DNA of 64,000 nt from Pseudomonas fluorescens (GTDB taxonomy: Bacteria; Pseudomonadota; Gammaproteobacteria; Pseudomonadales; Pseudomonadaceae): contig NZ_CP012830.1 of the NCBI RefSeq assembly GCF_001307155.1, positions 6,074,501-6,138,500 on the forward strand, in the 5' to 3' direction. A program made the position numbers and the translations under genes. This document shows, one piece after another, positions 41,997-50,344 of the stretch. How positions within the stretch are numbered: the stretch's first letter is position 1; every line of letters begins with the position of its first letter. The notes beneath the pieces were generated by a model. That model had not been told where the DNA came from. It saw only the letters and a list, made by a program, of their open reading frames with translations, and ran no database searches.

Positions 41997-43207
41997 GACT
42001 CACCGTCCCCTTTTTTCGCCAGGTCTGAAAGTTTCGTGTTGCAAGACCATACTACTGAAGTATCCGCAGAGTTAGCTAATTGATGTATCATGCCTTTTTT
42101 GTGAATCCCATCCAGTTCGGCGAGAATGGTTTTAAGATACCCGTTGTCTTCTGACATGATTCGAGCGTGCACGCGCTGCACAAATTGATCAGGCGTAGTT
42201 TTATTTGCAATGTGATGCTCGAACTCTTGCTTGTATACCTCTTTTACCTTGCCATAAAGCTCACTTAGCAGCTTTTTGTGACGGTCACTTGTGAAGACCT
42301 TTCGGGCCTCTTCGGCGTTAAAAAAGTAACCCTTAGCGTTTCCAGTTATGGCTTCATGAACATCTGCGATCACCAATTTAAGTACGAAAAGATGATCATC
42401 GTACTGTCGATTGTCCTGGAATTCTTTAATTACCAAAGGTGGTTTGCATATGGACTCAAATTCCAGAATATATTTCACCACAGCTTTGTACACGGTTTCG
42501 TCGCAACTCTTGGGCTTACAAATTCCGATATGATCTTCGTCGACTGCGGTAGAGTCTTTCTTTAAAGCCTCAATTGCCAATGCGCTCTTTTTGTCGACAA
42601 AAATATCGTGCGCTCCATATATGTATTTTGTTGGCGGAGGTGGTGTTGCGGAATTTACCCAGGCGCTGCTTAGGTCATATACAGCATCACTCAACACGCT
42701 CAAGTCAGCGAGTTGTACGTTAGATGATAAAAATGACCCGATATTCGCGATTTTTGCACCTGTATGCGGTACTGCCAAGGAGACAAACCCTTTTACAGGT
42801 GTAGTCTGGTTTTCTTCGAGGTGACCTAGGATGCATGCCTTGGCGACTAGCCCTCCCATGCTATGTGCGACAATCATTACTTGTTCATAACTATCTAGGT
42901 TTACTTCAAACTCAGTGCGTAATAATTCTGCAATTTCAGAGATGGGTAAGTTTTTTCTCACACTCTTTCGAGATTTAAATAATCTTTGAAAAATGCTCTT
43001 GTTTGCACCGTAAGTTGTCGTGAAGGTAGTAAAATAGTTGAAGCAACCAATGTCAAAATTATCTGAAATGTTCGGATCGGCAGCCAGCAAGCTCGGAAAT
43101 GAAGTTTTTTCGTCGTAGGACCAGGTTTCTTGACCGCCTTTCAATCCGTGTACAAAAATCACGGCGTTAGCGTTATTGTCTCTTTTGGTCCAAGTGATCA
43201 TGCTCAT
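41993..43207 (-). CDS. Alpha/beta hydrolase (lipase-like) effector with C-terminal system domain
   Basis: This 404-residue protein starts at ATG 43207 (AAGGGA 7 bp upstream); the frame is open to 43279 without support. Residues 1-250 form an alpha/beta hydrolase: oxyanion motif VHGLKGG (19-25), nucleophile elbow AHSMGG (Ser116), a probable Asp in YGAHDIFVD (about 201-205) and His226 (DEDHIGICKP). The C-terminal part (about 270-404, helical, lacking hydrolase motifs) is likely the module that docks to the ATPase partner. It may act as a lipase/esterase-type effector killing or arresting infected cells. First gene of the three-gene operon. Confidence 0.83.
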   Translation of the reverse strand: MSMITWTKRDNNANAVIFVHGLKGGQETWSYDEKTSFPSLLAADPNISDNFDIGCFNYFTTFTTTYGANKSIFQRLFKSRKSVRKNLPISEIAELLRTEFEVNLDSYEQVMIVAHSMGGLVAKACILGHLEENQTTPVKGFVSLAVPHTGAKIANIGSFLSSNVQLADLSVLSDAVYDLSSAWVNSATPPPPTKYIYGAHDIFVDKKSALAIEALKKDSTAVDEDHIGICKPKSCDETVYKAVVKYILEFESICKPPLVIKEFQDNRQYDDHLFVLKLVIADVHEAITGNAKGYFFNAEEARKVFTSDRHKKLLSELYGKVKEVYKQEFEHHIANKTTPDQFVQRVHARIMSEDNGYLKTILAELDGIHKKGMIHQLANSADTSVVWSCNTKLSDLAKKGDGES

Positions 43208-43825
43208 CGAATGTCCCTTTCTCGCGGTATTCTTACCGCCTGTACTCTCAAATTCGGATTGGCCACGGGTGTGGTTCACTGTCCCTAAGGCATTTAGTTC
43301 CGCAGATGACGGCGTTCACACATCACCTAGACGTGTCAAGCATAAGCCTAATGTACGTCAAAACGCCATCAGTGCAGCTGCACTGATCCGGAATCTTTCT
43401 CAGGGGGCGTAGGATCAGATCCGTGCGGATAACTTACGTAGTGGCCAACTGGTTCCGGGCACTGATCCGATATCGCCAAAGCCCCCTTGGTCGAAAGCCT
43501 CCTAATGGCCGACTGCTGCCGCAACTTCCCGCCAGCAAAAAAGCAGCGGCCGATTGTCACCTCTCCCCTCAGGCACGGTATTTTTCAAGGCGTCGCTGGA
43601 GAATACCTTCTCCAGTGTCCGGATCTCAGTGGCGACCAAGTCTCTCATTCTGTCAGTAGAACAGGACCTAGTTTAAGAGTTCTGCCTTGCAGATTCGCAG
43701 TTAAATTGCTCTATGCGGAAAAGTGCACTACAAAGGAAGGAGAAGTATTCCGAGGATGATCATGCGACCGCGGCGGCTCTGAAACTGATTATTCTCGAAT
43801 GTAAAACAATATAAGAGTCATAGGA
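43208..43825. other. Intergenic region between the two conflict modules
   Basis: About 620 bp without a supported gene. It should hold the promoter of the hydrolase operon (minus strand) and of the dioxygenase gene (AT-rich at 43780-43825). Two CACTGATCC motifs (near 43380 and 43460), the GTGCAGCTGCAC palindrome (about 43372) and diverged island-repeat pieces (GGCCGACTGCTGCC near 43507, CAGCGGCCGATTGTCAC near 43544) suggest decayed mobile DNA. Confidence 0.5.
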
Positions 43826-44488
43826 ATGGATTACAGCTACGATGGGCTGCATGCAGCAATTCTCGATCATGGCTATGTTTCTTTAAACGCTAGACCTTCC
43901 ATATCAGTTTCACAGGCTATGCAGGAACTCGCCTTGTATATGGGAGGTGCGGTTGTAGCCGGGCGAGGTAGAAAGGTTTTAGAAACTTTGAAGACACTGA
44001 GAGCGGATGAGGCTCCTTTAAGCTCGTTAAGTCGTTTTTCTGGAGCAGGTACTCAGCCTTGGCATGTTGACGGATCACATCTGCCGATACCACCACGGTA
44101 TTTGATTTTAGGCTGTCACTCGATTAACGGAGGCGGAGCGCCCCCAACGCAGCTATTGAGAGTCAAAGATGCAGGGCTTCCACTCCTTGCAAGTCGGCGC
44201 GAAACTTTCACAGTAAAGAATGGACGTTCAAGCTTTTATTCCACGATAGCCAGTACGGATCGAACATGGATCCGATTCGATCCGGCTTGTATGACCGCAC
44301 AGACAGAACATGGGCGTACTATATTGGAGACATTAGAGTCACCTCAAGTTCAACCGTGTTTAACTCTAGAGTGGACAGCCGGTGTAATTCTAGTAGTTGA
44401 CAACTGGGCAGTACTTCACCGCAGGGGTAATGCCTCTGGCATCGGTCATCGCACCCTTTTACGCATCTCACTGAAGGATTGGATATGA
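43826..44488 (+). CDS. 2-oxoglutarate/Fe(II) dioxygenase-like protein (TauD-like)
   Basis: This 220-residue protein is not matched to a named family. It contains the iron-binding facial triad pattern His80-x-Asp82 (QPWHVDGSHLPIPP) and His198 (VVDNWAVLHRRG), with an Arg near residue 213 (HRTLLRIS) that could bind 2-oxoglutarate. This arrangement is typical of TauD/TfdA-type or clavaminate-like oxygenases. No signal peptide. The stop overlaps the next gene's start as ATGA (44485-44488). Possible roles are oxidation of a small molecule or modification of a nucleic acid or protein. Function unknown. Confidence 0.68.
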   Translation: MDYSYDGLHAAILDHGYVSLNARPSISVSQAMQELALYMGGAVVAGRGRKVLETLKTLRADEAPLSSLSRFSGAGTQPWHVDGSHLPIPPRYLILGCHSINGGGAPPTQLLRVKDAGLPLLASRRETFTVKNGRSSFYSTIASTDRTWIRFDPACMTAQTEHGRTILETLESPQVQPCLTLEWTAGVILVVDNWAVLHRRGNASGIGHRTLLRISLKDWI

Positions 44489-45462
44489 ATACAACTAGAC
44501 GTGGAGCGACACGAACGATTCCGCCCGCACTTTCAGATGATGCGCTGTATGGCAAAGCAGCGCTCTACGCCCGGCGTGCGCTTGAGGCTAAGGAAGTTGA
44601 CGCGGAGGATGCCTACCAACTCTGGGCAACTTTGGCACTTGAATTGCTTGGTAAGTTCGCACTGGCGAGGGTTCATCCAAGTCTTGTCGTAGACCCGAAA
44701 AATTCTAATAGCATGCTGGAAGCGTGCGGTATATCTACCGCTACGGCTGTTCGAACCATTGATGCCAATGAGGTGTTCCTGCGCCTTAAACATGTCGTTC
44801 CGGGATTCAACTCTTTAGCTTATAACTCATGCAAAGATTTGGCCGATCGCCGCAATGCCGAGCTTCATTCAGGGCACGCTGCATATATCGGGATCAGTTT
44901 GGAAGTGTGGGAGGGGAAGCTGTGGCACGCAGTGCGGTTAATTTTGCAGGCAGCTAACAAAGATCTTGAAGACTTTATTGGCGGTGCGGCTGCAGAGAAG
45001 GAAGAACTCATTAACCATCTTTCTCATCTCAAGTGTCAGTCTGCATTGCAAAAAATTGAGCATGCGCGAGACAACTTTAGCAAAGACGCCGATGGCAAAA
45101 AACGGACTCCAAAAACATTGGAAGATCAAAGATCTCAATCCGGGGAGCGCTCTTGGTGGCATCTTTATCGCCTAACAAGTGGAAGGTACGCTCGGTATTG
45201 GACTCGCCAATGTCCCGCTTGCCAATGCACTGCAGTGTTGGGCGGGGACAAAGACTATGAAGAGCTGACGGATGATCAGGAGGAAGTGAGTCCTGGTTAT
45301 GAAGAGGTTGAGACAACATATTCTCCAGTTGAATTCATTTGTGATCAATGCAATTTGCACCTTGTGGGCACTGATGAGCTTTCAGCTGCCGGTTTGAGTG
45401 AGGAAATTGTTGAAGTGGACGAGCGTGAGATTAGTTACGAACCGGACTATGGAAACGACTGA
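44485..45462 (+). CDS. HEPN-like protein with C-terminal zinc ribbon
   Basis: This 325-residue protein has an all-helical N-terminal region (about 10-165) with RNAELH (residues 123-128), matching the R-x4-6-H motif of HEPN ribonucleases. A linker and a C-terminal zinc ribbon follow (CPAC 243-246 and CDQC 286-289), with acidic insertions. It is coupled to the dioxygenase-like gene by ATGA. HEPN proteins are common RNase effectors in phage defence and toxin systems, so an RNA-cleaving or RNA-binding role is plausible but unproven. Start at ATG 44485; a TTG two codons upstream is also in frame. Confidence 0.65.
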   Translation: MNTTRRGATRTIPPALSDDALYGKAALYARRALEAKEVDAEDAYQLWATLALELLGKFALARVHPSLVVDPKNSNSMLEACGISTATAVRTIDANEVFLRLKHVVPGFNSLAYNSCKDLADRRNAELHSGHAAYIGISLEVWEGKLWHAVRLILQAANKDLEDFIGGAAAEKEELINHLSHLKCQSALQKIEHARDNFSKDADGKKRTPKTLEDQRSQSGERSWWHLYRLTSGRYARYWTRQCPACQCTAVLGGDKDYEELTDDQEEVSPGYEEVETTYSPVEFICDQCNLHLVGTDELSAAGLSEEIVEVDEREISYEPDYGND

Positions 45463-45892
45463 CGCTTGCCTCCCTAGCCTAGTGATTGCGGGTTGGAGCG
45501 GTCATCCATGAACGGCTGCTTTTGGCCCAGAGTGTGTAAAAACGCTTCGCCAAAATTGAAGTGTGCGCGTCTACGTTAAATCTGAAATTTATCGGCACGT
45601 CAGCAGATGTGGATTTCGCGTAGAAGCGCGATTTCCAGTCCGATATTGAGTACCTGTCTCGCACAAAAACGTTTTTACACAGCCTCGGCCGTTAGCTGCC
45701 TTTCGCAAAGGGCAGCTTTGGGTCAGTTGTTGCCGTTGGTAATGGATCACCATCGAAAGGGGTTCAGGTGTCAATGTGCAGGGCGTCTGCGATCAGGTCG
45801 ATCCAGTGAGGGCATGTATCAATTAATTTTCAAGGTCTCTATTTTGATTGGCTCAAGCCCCCCACACAATCGTCGCCAAACGACTTGCAGAG
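45463..45892. other. Right edge of accessory island, no gene seen
   Basis: About 430 bp without a supported gene. It contains a hairpin AGCTGCCTTT-CGCA-AAGGGCAGCT (about 45696-45719) and GGCTGCTTTTGGCC (about 45511), resembling the island repeat flanks. Several short reading frames on both strands show no family character. Confidence 0.5.
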
Positions 45893-46849
45893 TCAACCCA
45901 TCCCCTGCAATCCAGTTTTGATCAGCGGTAACGCGCGTTTTCGGTCCAGACTTTCGCCAAAGCCACGGATCATCTGCAACAACGATTTCACCCGCAGCGG
46001 CAGATTCCCGGCCGGGTACACCGCGTGCATCTGCGGGCTTTCGCCGCTGCTGGAGGTGAGCATGTATTCGGGACAGACCCGGAGCAGGCGCCCCGCTTCT
46101 ACTTCGGGCTCTGCGATCCAGTCCGCCAGACGGGCGATCCCGACGCCCGCCAGGGCCGCATGGAACACCGCCGAACCGGAGTTGAAGCGAAATTTGGGAT
46201 CAGCCCGAAAGCTGATGGCCTGCGTCTCACTGCGAAAATTCCAGTCTTTTAGAATCCGCGGCGCCGTGTGCAGGATCAGCGAGTGCGCCTCCAGCGCTTC
46301 GATGGAGTCGGGCGTCCCGCGCCGCTCCAGGTACCCGGGGCTGGCGTACAGGTAACGTGAATAACTCCAGAGCGCAAAGCCGATCAGGTCACTGGATTGC
46401 GGATACCCGCCACGAATCGAAAAGTCCAGTTTGCTCTTGGCCGGGTCGATGGTTTCATCGGTGAAAATCCCATCGACGTTCACGTCTGGATAACGCTCAC
46501 CGTACTGCGCGATCAGCCGGGGCAATACCCCGTGGCCGAGAAACTCGGGGGCGGAAAAGCGGACCCAGCCGTAGGCCTGGCCGCTGATTCCGGCCAGGTC
46601 TTCATCCGCCTCACGTTGCAGATCCAGCATTTTGTAGGCATGGGGCAACAAGCGCTCACCCGCCTCGGTCAAGCTCACGGCATTGGACGAGCGATTGAAC
46701 AACTTGACCCCGACACTTTCCTCCAAGGCTTGAACGGCGCGGGTCAGCGAACTGGGGGAGCGCCCCAGAGAACGTGCCGCCGCGACAAAACTGCGCTTGC
46801 GAGCCACCGTCGCAAAGGCTTCGAGTTCCCCCAACATATCCAGTGCCAT
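45893..46849 (-). CDS. LysR-family transcriptional regulator
   Basis: This 318-residue LysR-type regulator has an N-terminal winged helix (LGELEAFATVARKRSFVAAARSLGRSPSSLTRAVQALEESVGVKLF) and an effector domain of the CrgA/PA2877-like kind (PDVNVDGIFTDETIDPAKSKLDFSIRGG). It is divergent from the TauE-type permease gene across 124 bp and probably regulates it. The 3' end directly follows the accessory island. Confidence 0.9.
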   Translation of the reverse strand: MALDMLGELEAFATVARKRSFVAAARSLGRSPSSLTRAVQALEESVGVKLFNRSSNAVSLTEAGERLLPHAYKMLDLQREADEDLAGISGQAYGWVRFSAPEFLGHGVLPRLIAQYGERYPDVNVDGIFTDETIDPAKSKLDFSIRGGYPQSSDLIGFALWSYSRYLYASPGYLERRGTPDSIEALEAHSLILHTAPRILKDWNFRSETQAISFRADPKFRFNSGSAVFHAALAGVGIARLADWIAEPEVEAGRLLRVCPEYMLTSSSGESPQMHAVYPAGNLPLRVKSLLQMIRGFGESLDRKRALPLIKTGLQGMG

Positions 46850-46973
46850 TCACCACCTCGTTGCACTTTTCACAACGTGGCATTGCAACACAAAAAAAGC
46901 CGTTCCGTTAACCTTCCCGCTCAATCCACACCGCTGGACCTTCACCACTCCTTCATCGTCAGGGCCTGATTTC

Positions 46974-47732
46974 ATGATCGATATTGTCATCCTTTGCGTG
47001 TTCGCTTTTGCTGCCGGCCTGATCGATGCGGCGGTGGGTGGTGGCGGACTGATCCAGATACCTGCGCTGTTCAACGTGCTGCCCACGGCGCAACCCGCGG
47101 CACTGCTGGGTACCAACAAGGTCGCGGCAGCCTGTGGCACCGCATTCGCGGCCCGGTCTTTCGTGCGCAAGGTGGTGATCGACTGGGGGCTGGTGATTCC
47201 CGCTGCCTGTGCGGCCTTTGTCATGTCCTTCTTCGGCGCGGCCACCGTGTCGTCCGTCCCGCAGTCGGTGATCCGGCCAGCGGTGCTGGTGTTGATCGTG
47301 CTGATGGCGATCTACACCTTCTGGAAAAAGGACTTCGGCGCCCTGCACAAACCCATGCACATCGGTACCCGGGAGAAACTGCTGGCGATCGTCATCGGCG
47401 GTGCCATCGGCTTCTACGACGGGCTGTTCGGTCCCGGCACCGGCAGCTTCCTGATCTTCCTGTTTATCCGCTGCTTCGCCTTCGACTTCCTGCATGCCTC
47501 GGCGTCGGCCAAACTGGTGAACATCGCGACCAACGTCGCGGCGCTGATTTTCTTCATTCCTACGGGTAACGTGCTCTACCTGATCGCCCTCCCCATGGCC
47601 GCATTCAACATCCTCGGCGCGCTGACCGGCACCTGGCTGGCGGTGCGTAAAGGCGTGCCCTTTGTCCGGGGTCTGTTCCTGGTGTTGTTGGTGATCCTGA
47701 TCAGCAAACTGTCTTACGACCTGTTCGTGTGA
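46974..47732 (+). CDS. TauE/SafE-family membrane permease
   Basis: This 252-residue membrane protein has about eight segments. The family repeats are AAGLIDAAVGGGGLIQIPALFN (N-terminal) and GGAIGFYDGLFGPGTGSFLIF (middle). The start at ATG 46974 avoids a long upstream extension. Proposed transport of sulfite or organic sulfonates cannot be assigned more precisely. Regulated, by position, by the divergent LysR gene. Distinct from the paralogue at 25.6 kb. Confidence 0.9.
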   Translation: MIDIVILCVFAFAAGLIDAAVGGGGLIQIPALFNVLPTAQPAALLGTNKVAAACGTAFAARSFVRKVVIDWGLVIPAACAAFVMSFFGAATVSSVPQSVIRPAVLVLIVLMAIYTFWKKDFGALHKPMHIGTREKLLAIVIGGAIGFYDGLFGPGTGSFLIFLFIRCFAFDFLHASASAKLVNIATNVAALIFFIPTGNVLYLIALPMAAFNILGALTGTWLAVRKGVPFVRGLFLVLLVILISKLSYDLFV

Positions 47733-47836
47733 ACCTGAGCCGTGGTTCTGAGTGTCCCCGTAGCATTCTATTCATGCGAAATCCGACAACAGTGTTTGTC
47801 CAATAGGCCGCTGTCTGGGAAAGGGATAAACATCTA

Positions 47837-47901
47837 GCATCGTTTTTACCCGGTGAGCACATTGAATAAACATCAACTAACTCACGAGGTAAAAACGATG
47901 C
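47837..47901 (+). promoter_or_regulatory. Long hairpin sequestering ribosome binding site and start codon
   Basis: A perfect 14-bp stem GCATCGTTTTTACC (47837-47850) / GGTAAAAACGATGC (47888-47901) extends, after a 2-nt interior loop, by GTGAG (47853-47857) / CTCAC (47881-47885). It buries the GAGG (47886-47889) and the ATG at 47898. If that ATG is used, translation would need stem opening; if a later ATG is used, the stem is a leader hairpin. Confidence 0.6.
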
Positions 47902-48215
47902 AGGTCAACCCCTTGAGCGATACGGTGAATATGATGAACATGATGAATATGTCAAAAGTTGCGATCTTCCTTGCGCTTGGCAGTTTAGGTGCACAAGCAT
48001 TTGCAGACGAGAGCCATTCAACAGTGGCCACCCGTCAGACACCGGTAGAAAGTTACACTTACGCAACCAAGCTCGACATTAAAAAAGTCATTGCAATGAC
48101 AGACGTTGCGGACCAGTGCGGACCGGTTCCTGTTCAAATGACCTATGAAGACTCTCACGGTCAACAGCACGTCCTTCAGTATCAAGTCATGGGAACAGGC
48201 TGTTCAAACGGTTGA
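47898..48215 (+). CDS. DUF2790 secreted small protein
   Basis: This protein has a signal-peptide-like segment (MSKVAIFLALGSLGAQAFA) and a C-terminal DUF2790 domain (TYATKLDIKKVIAMTDVADQCG ... SHGQQHVLQYQVMGTGCSNG, two conserved Cys), found almost only in Pseudomonas. The function is unknown; the family is often periplasmic. The start is uncertain: ATG 47898 has GAGG upstream (105 residues), but several in-frame ATGs (47931-47949) would place the signal peptide at the true N-terminus, as is usual. A strong hairpin covers the first ATG. Confidence 0.85.
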   Translation: MQVNPLSDTVNMMNMMNMSKVAIFLALGSLGAQAFADESHSTVATRQTPVESYTYATKLDIKKVIAMTDVADQCGPVPVQMTYEDSHGQQHVLQYQVMGTGCSNG

Positions 48216-48259
48216 GCACTGTGCGGACGATGGAGGGTCGACACTCCATACCTGCCGCG

Positions 48260-49216
48260 CTAGCGAGCTCGAAAGCTGTTGTCTTTTCTGGCTGAGCGAA
48301 CGATTTCTTCATCGGATGCCAGCAAGCCCGGAATGTAATCCTTAAGAAACTCCACCCATGTCTTTATTTTTGCATCCACGAACTTTCGTGATGGATAAAT
48401 GGCAAACAAGTTGAACTCTTCAAAATGATACTCCGGCAGTACCCGCACTAACGTGCCGGCCCTGAGTCCGTCGACTGCAGAGGCAATCGGCTGAATACCA
48501 ATCCCCATCCCATTCATTATGGCAACAGTCATGGCGTCAGCCGTGTTGACGTGAAACGGCGACAATGGAACGTTAACGGTCTCCACGCCTTCGGGCCCCT
48601 CAAATACCCAGTTTTCAACCGGCATTACCGTATTCACAATTCTCAAACAATCATGTTCGCCAAGTGATTTCGTGGAATCGGGAATCCCGCGTTTCTTCAG
48701 GTACGCGGGCGAGGCACAGAGAATGCTGTAAGTGATGCCGAGCCGCTGAGCGACAAACCCTGAATCGGGTAGATCCCGCGCTAAAACAATCGAGATGTCA
48801 TAGCCCTCCTCCAGCAAGTCAGGTAGCCGATTGGTCAGTGTCAAATCAAACATTACCAAGGGATAAATCTCTCTATACCTGGCAATGGCTTTGATCACGT
48901 AATGATTACCGACGGCTCCCATCGCATGAATCTTGAGCCTGCCAACGGGCATGACCTGCGCGGTACCCGCTTCCGCTTCAGCCTCACGTACCTCCTCAAG
49001 AATTTTCTCGCAGCGCTGCAAATAGCGCACACCTGCCTCAGTCAACGCCAGGCGTCGGGTCGTGCGGTTAATCAGCCGTGTTTGAAGCCTGGCCTCCAGA
49101 CTGGAGACCGCTTTGGAAACGTTGGTTGTGGTGGTGTCCAACAGCTCAGCCGCCGCCGTAAAGCTGCCGCTCTGAGCGACAGCCACGAAAAAACGCATGG
49201 TCTGGAAAACGTCCAT
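48260..49216 (-). CDS. LysR-family transcriptional regulator
   Basis: This 318-residue LysR-type regulator has the winged helix MRFFVAVAQSGSFTAAAELLDTTTTNVSKAVSSLE and an effector domain (YDISIVLARDLPDSGFVAQRLG). The ATG at 49216 has GGAGG 8-9 bp upstream; the frame is open to 49231. It is downstream of, and on the same strand as, the aldo/keto reductase, with a terminator-like hairpin between. Target unknown. Confidence 0.9.
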   Translation of the reverse strand: MDVFQTMRFFVAVAQSGSFTAAAELLDTTTTNVSKAVSSLEARLQTRLINRTTRRLALTEAGVRYLQRCEKILEEVREAEAEAGTAQVMPVGRLKIHAMGAVGNHYVIKAIARYREIYPLVMFDLTLTNRLPDLLEEGYDISIVLARDLPDSGFVAQRLGITYSILCASPAYLKKRGIPDSTKSLGEHDCLRIVNTVMPVENWVFEGPEGVETVNVPLSPFHVNTADAMTVAIMNGMGIGIQPIASAVDGLRAGTLVRVLPEYHFEEFNLFAIYPSRKFVDAKIKTWVEFLKDYIPGLLASDEEIVRSARKDNSFRAR

Positions 49217-49285
49217 CGTCACCACCTCCACAGATAAGTAAAAAAATCAGCATGCTCTCCAAGCATGTCTCGCATGAAGAACTAT

Positions 49286-49316
49286 TCAAAAGAGGCGGCC
49301 TCGCAGAAGACCGCCC
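49286..49316 (-). terminator. Rho-independent terminator after the aldo/keto reductase
   Basis: On the minus strand the stem GGCGGTC / GGCCGCC (one G-U pair; 49294-49300 and 49309-49315) with an 8-nt loop is followed by TCTTTT. It lies 12 bp after the reductase stop. Confidence 0.65.
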
Positions 49317-49327
49317 CTTGTCGCACG

Positions 49328-50278
49328 TTACTTCTTGCCCGGAATAAATCCGGGCACACCGGTTTCCACCACCGAGTTGAATCGTACCCGGGTCGTAATA
49401 TCGTCCTTGATTTCAAGCATGGCCCTGTGAGGCAGGGTAGAAATCGCAAAGTTTTCCTGGATATGGCTCAACGTTGCAGACGTGGTCAGGAACGCCACGC
49501 CACGTTGTACAGACCAGGCCAATGCAACTTGAGCCGGGGTCTGTTGCAAGCGCCGGGCGACGCCTGTGATCACCGCATCTTCCAGTACATTCGGCTGCAT
49601 GCCATGCCCCAGTGGTGCAAACGCAAGGACGATAATTCCATGCTGCCGACAAAACTCGAGCAGTTCCCATTCAGGCAGATAAGGATGCGATTCAACCTGC
49701 ACGACGGCAGGTTTTATCCGGGCCACGGCCACAATCTCTTGTAATGCCTGCAGTGTGATGTCGGATAACCCGATGGACTTGCACCGCCCCTCATCCACCA
49801 GACGCTCAAGTGCTCGCCAAGTCTCGATTAATGTCACGCCGGAGTCGTAAATGATTCTCCCCTGCTCGTCTCTTGGTTCCTGGTCTTCGCCCGGTTGAAA
49901 GGCAAAGGGCGTGTGGATGAGGTAGCAATCGATGTAATCCACTTGAAGTCGTCGGCAGCTGGCTTCAAAAGCCGGCAGAACCCGCTCGGGGCGATGGTTG
50001 GTGTTCCAGAGCTTTGTGGTAATAAACAAGTCTTCGCGCCGGACCTTACCAGTCTCCAGGAATTCCTTTATGGCCACTCCGACCTTGTCTTCGTTTCGAT
50101 AGCGCTCTGCACAATCGAAATGGCGAAAGCCTGTTTCCAGCGCGTGCTTGATGGCTTGTGTTGTCACGCTCAGATCCCGGAACAGCGTGCCAAATCCAAC
50201 GGCTGGCATCGCACCCGAGCCGTGGACAAGAGGGAATTTTGTATCGCGAAGTTCATCGTGAAACGCTTCGTATGACAT
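49328..50278 (-). CDS. Aldo/keto reductase family oxidoreductase
   Basis: This 316-residue NADPH-dependent reductase of the AKR barrel fold shows the catalytic signatures GFRHFDCAERYRNE (Asp-Tyr), TKLWNTNHRPE (Lys) and YLIHTPFAFQ (His). Broad carbonyl reduction is likely, and the physiological substrate is unknown. It is preceded by the efflux operon on the same strand (67-bp gap) but probably separately transcribed. The LysR gene downstream may regulate it. Confidence 0.9.
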   Translation of the reverse strand: MSYEAFHDELRDTKFPLVHGSGAMPAVGFGTLFRDLSVTTQAIKHALETGFRHFDCAERYRNEDKVGVAIKEFLETGKVRREDLFITTKLWNTNHRPERVLPAFEASCRRLQVDYIDCYLIHTPFAFQPGEDQEPRDEQGRIIYDSGVTLIETWRALERLVDEGRCKSIGLSDITLQALQEIVAVARIKPAVVQVESHPYLPEWELLEFCRQHGIIVLAFAPLGHGMQPNVLEDAVITGVARRLQQTPAQVALAWSVQRGVAFLTTSATLSHIQENFAISTLPHRAMLEIKDDITTRVRFNSVVETGVPGFIPGKK

Positions 50279-50344
50279 GTCTTTACTCCGATGTCTGGGG
50301 CCACAGCCGCAATGGCGATAGTGGTCTCTGGTAAAACGCAGCCG

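Noticed and set aside
43360..43480. Insertion-sequence ends around the repeated CACTGATCC motif
   Set aside because: The two copies are short and in the same orientation, with no transposase fragment; kept only as a note in the intergenic entry.
36265..45892. Prophage or integrative element
   Set aside because: No integrase, phage structural gene, tRNA or att-like direct repeat was found at the edges.
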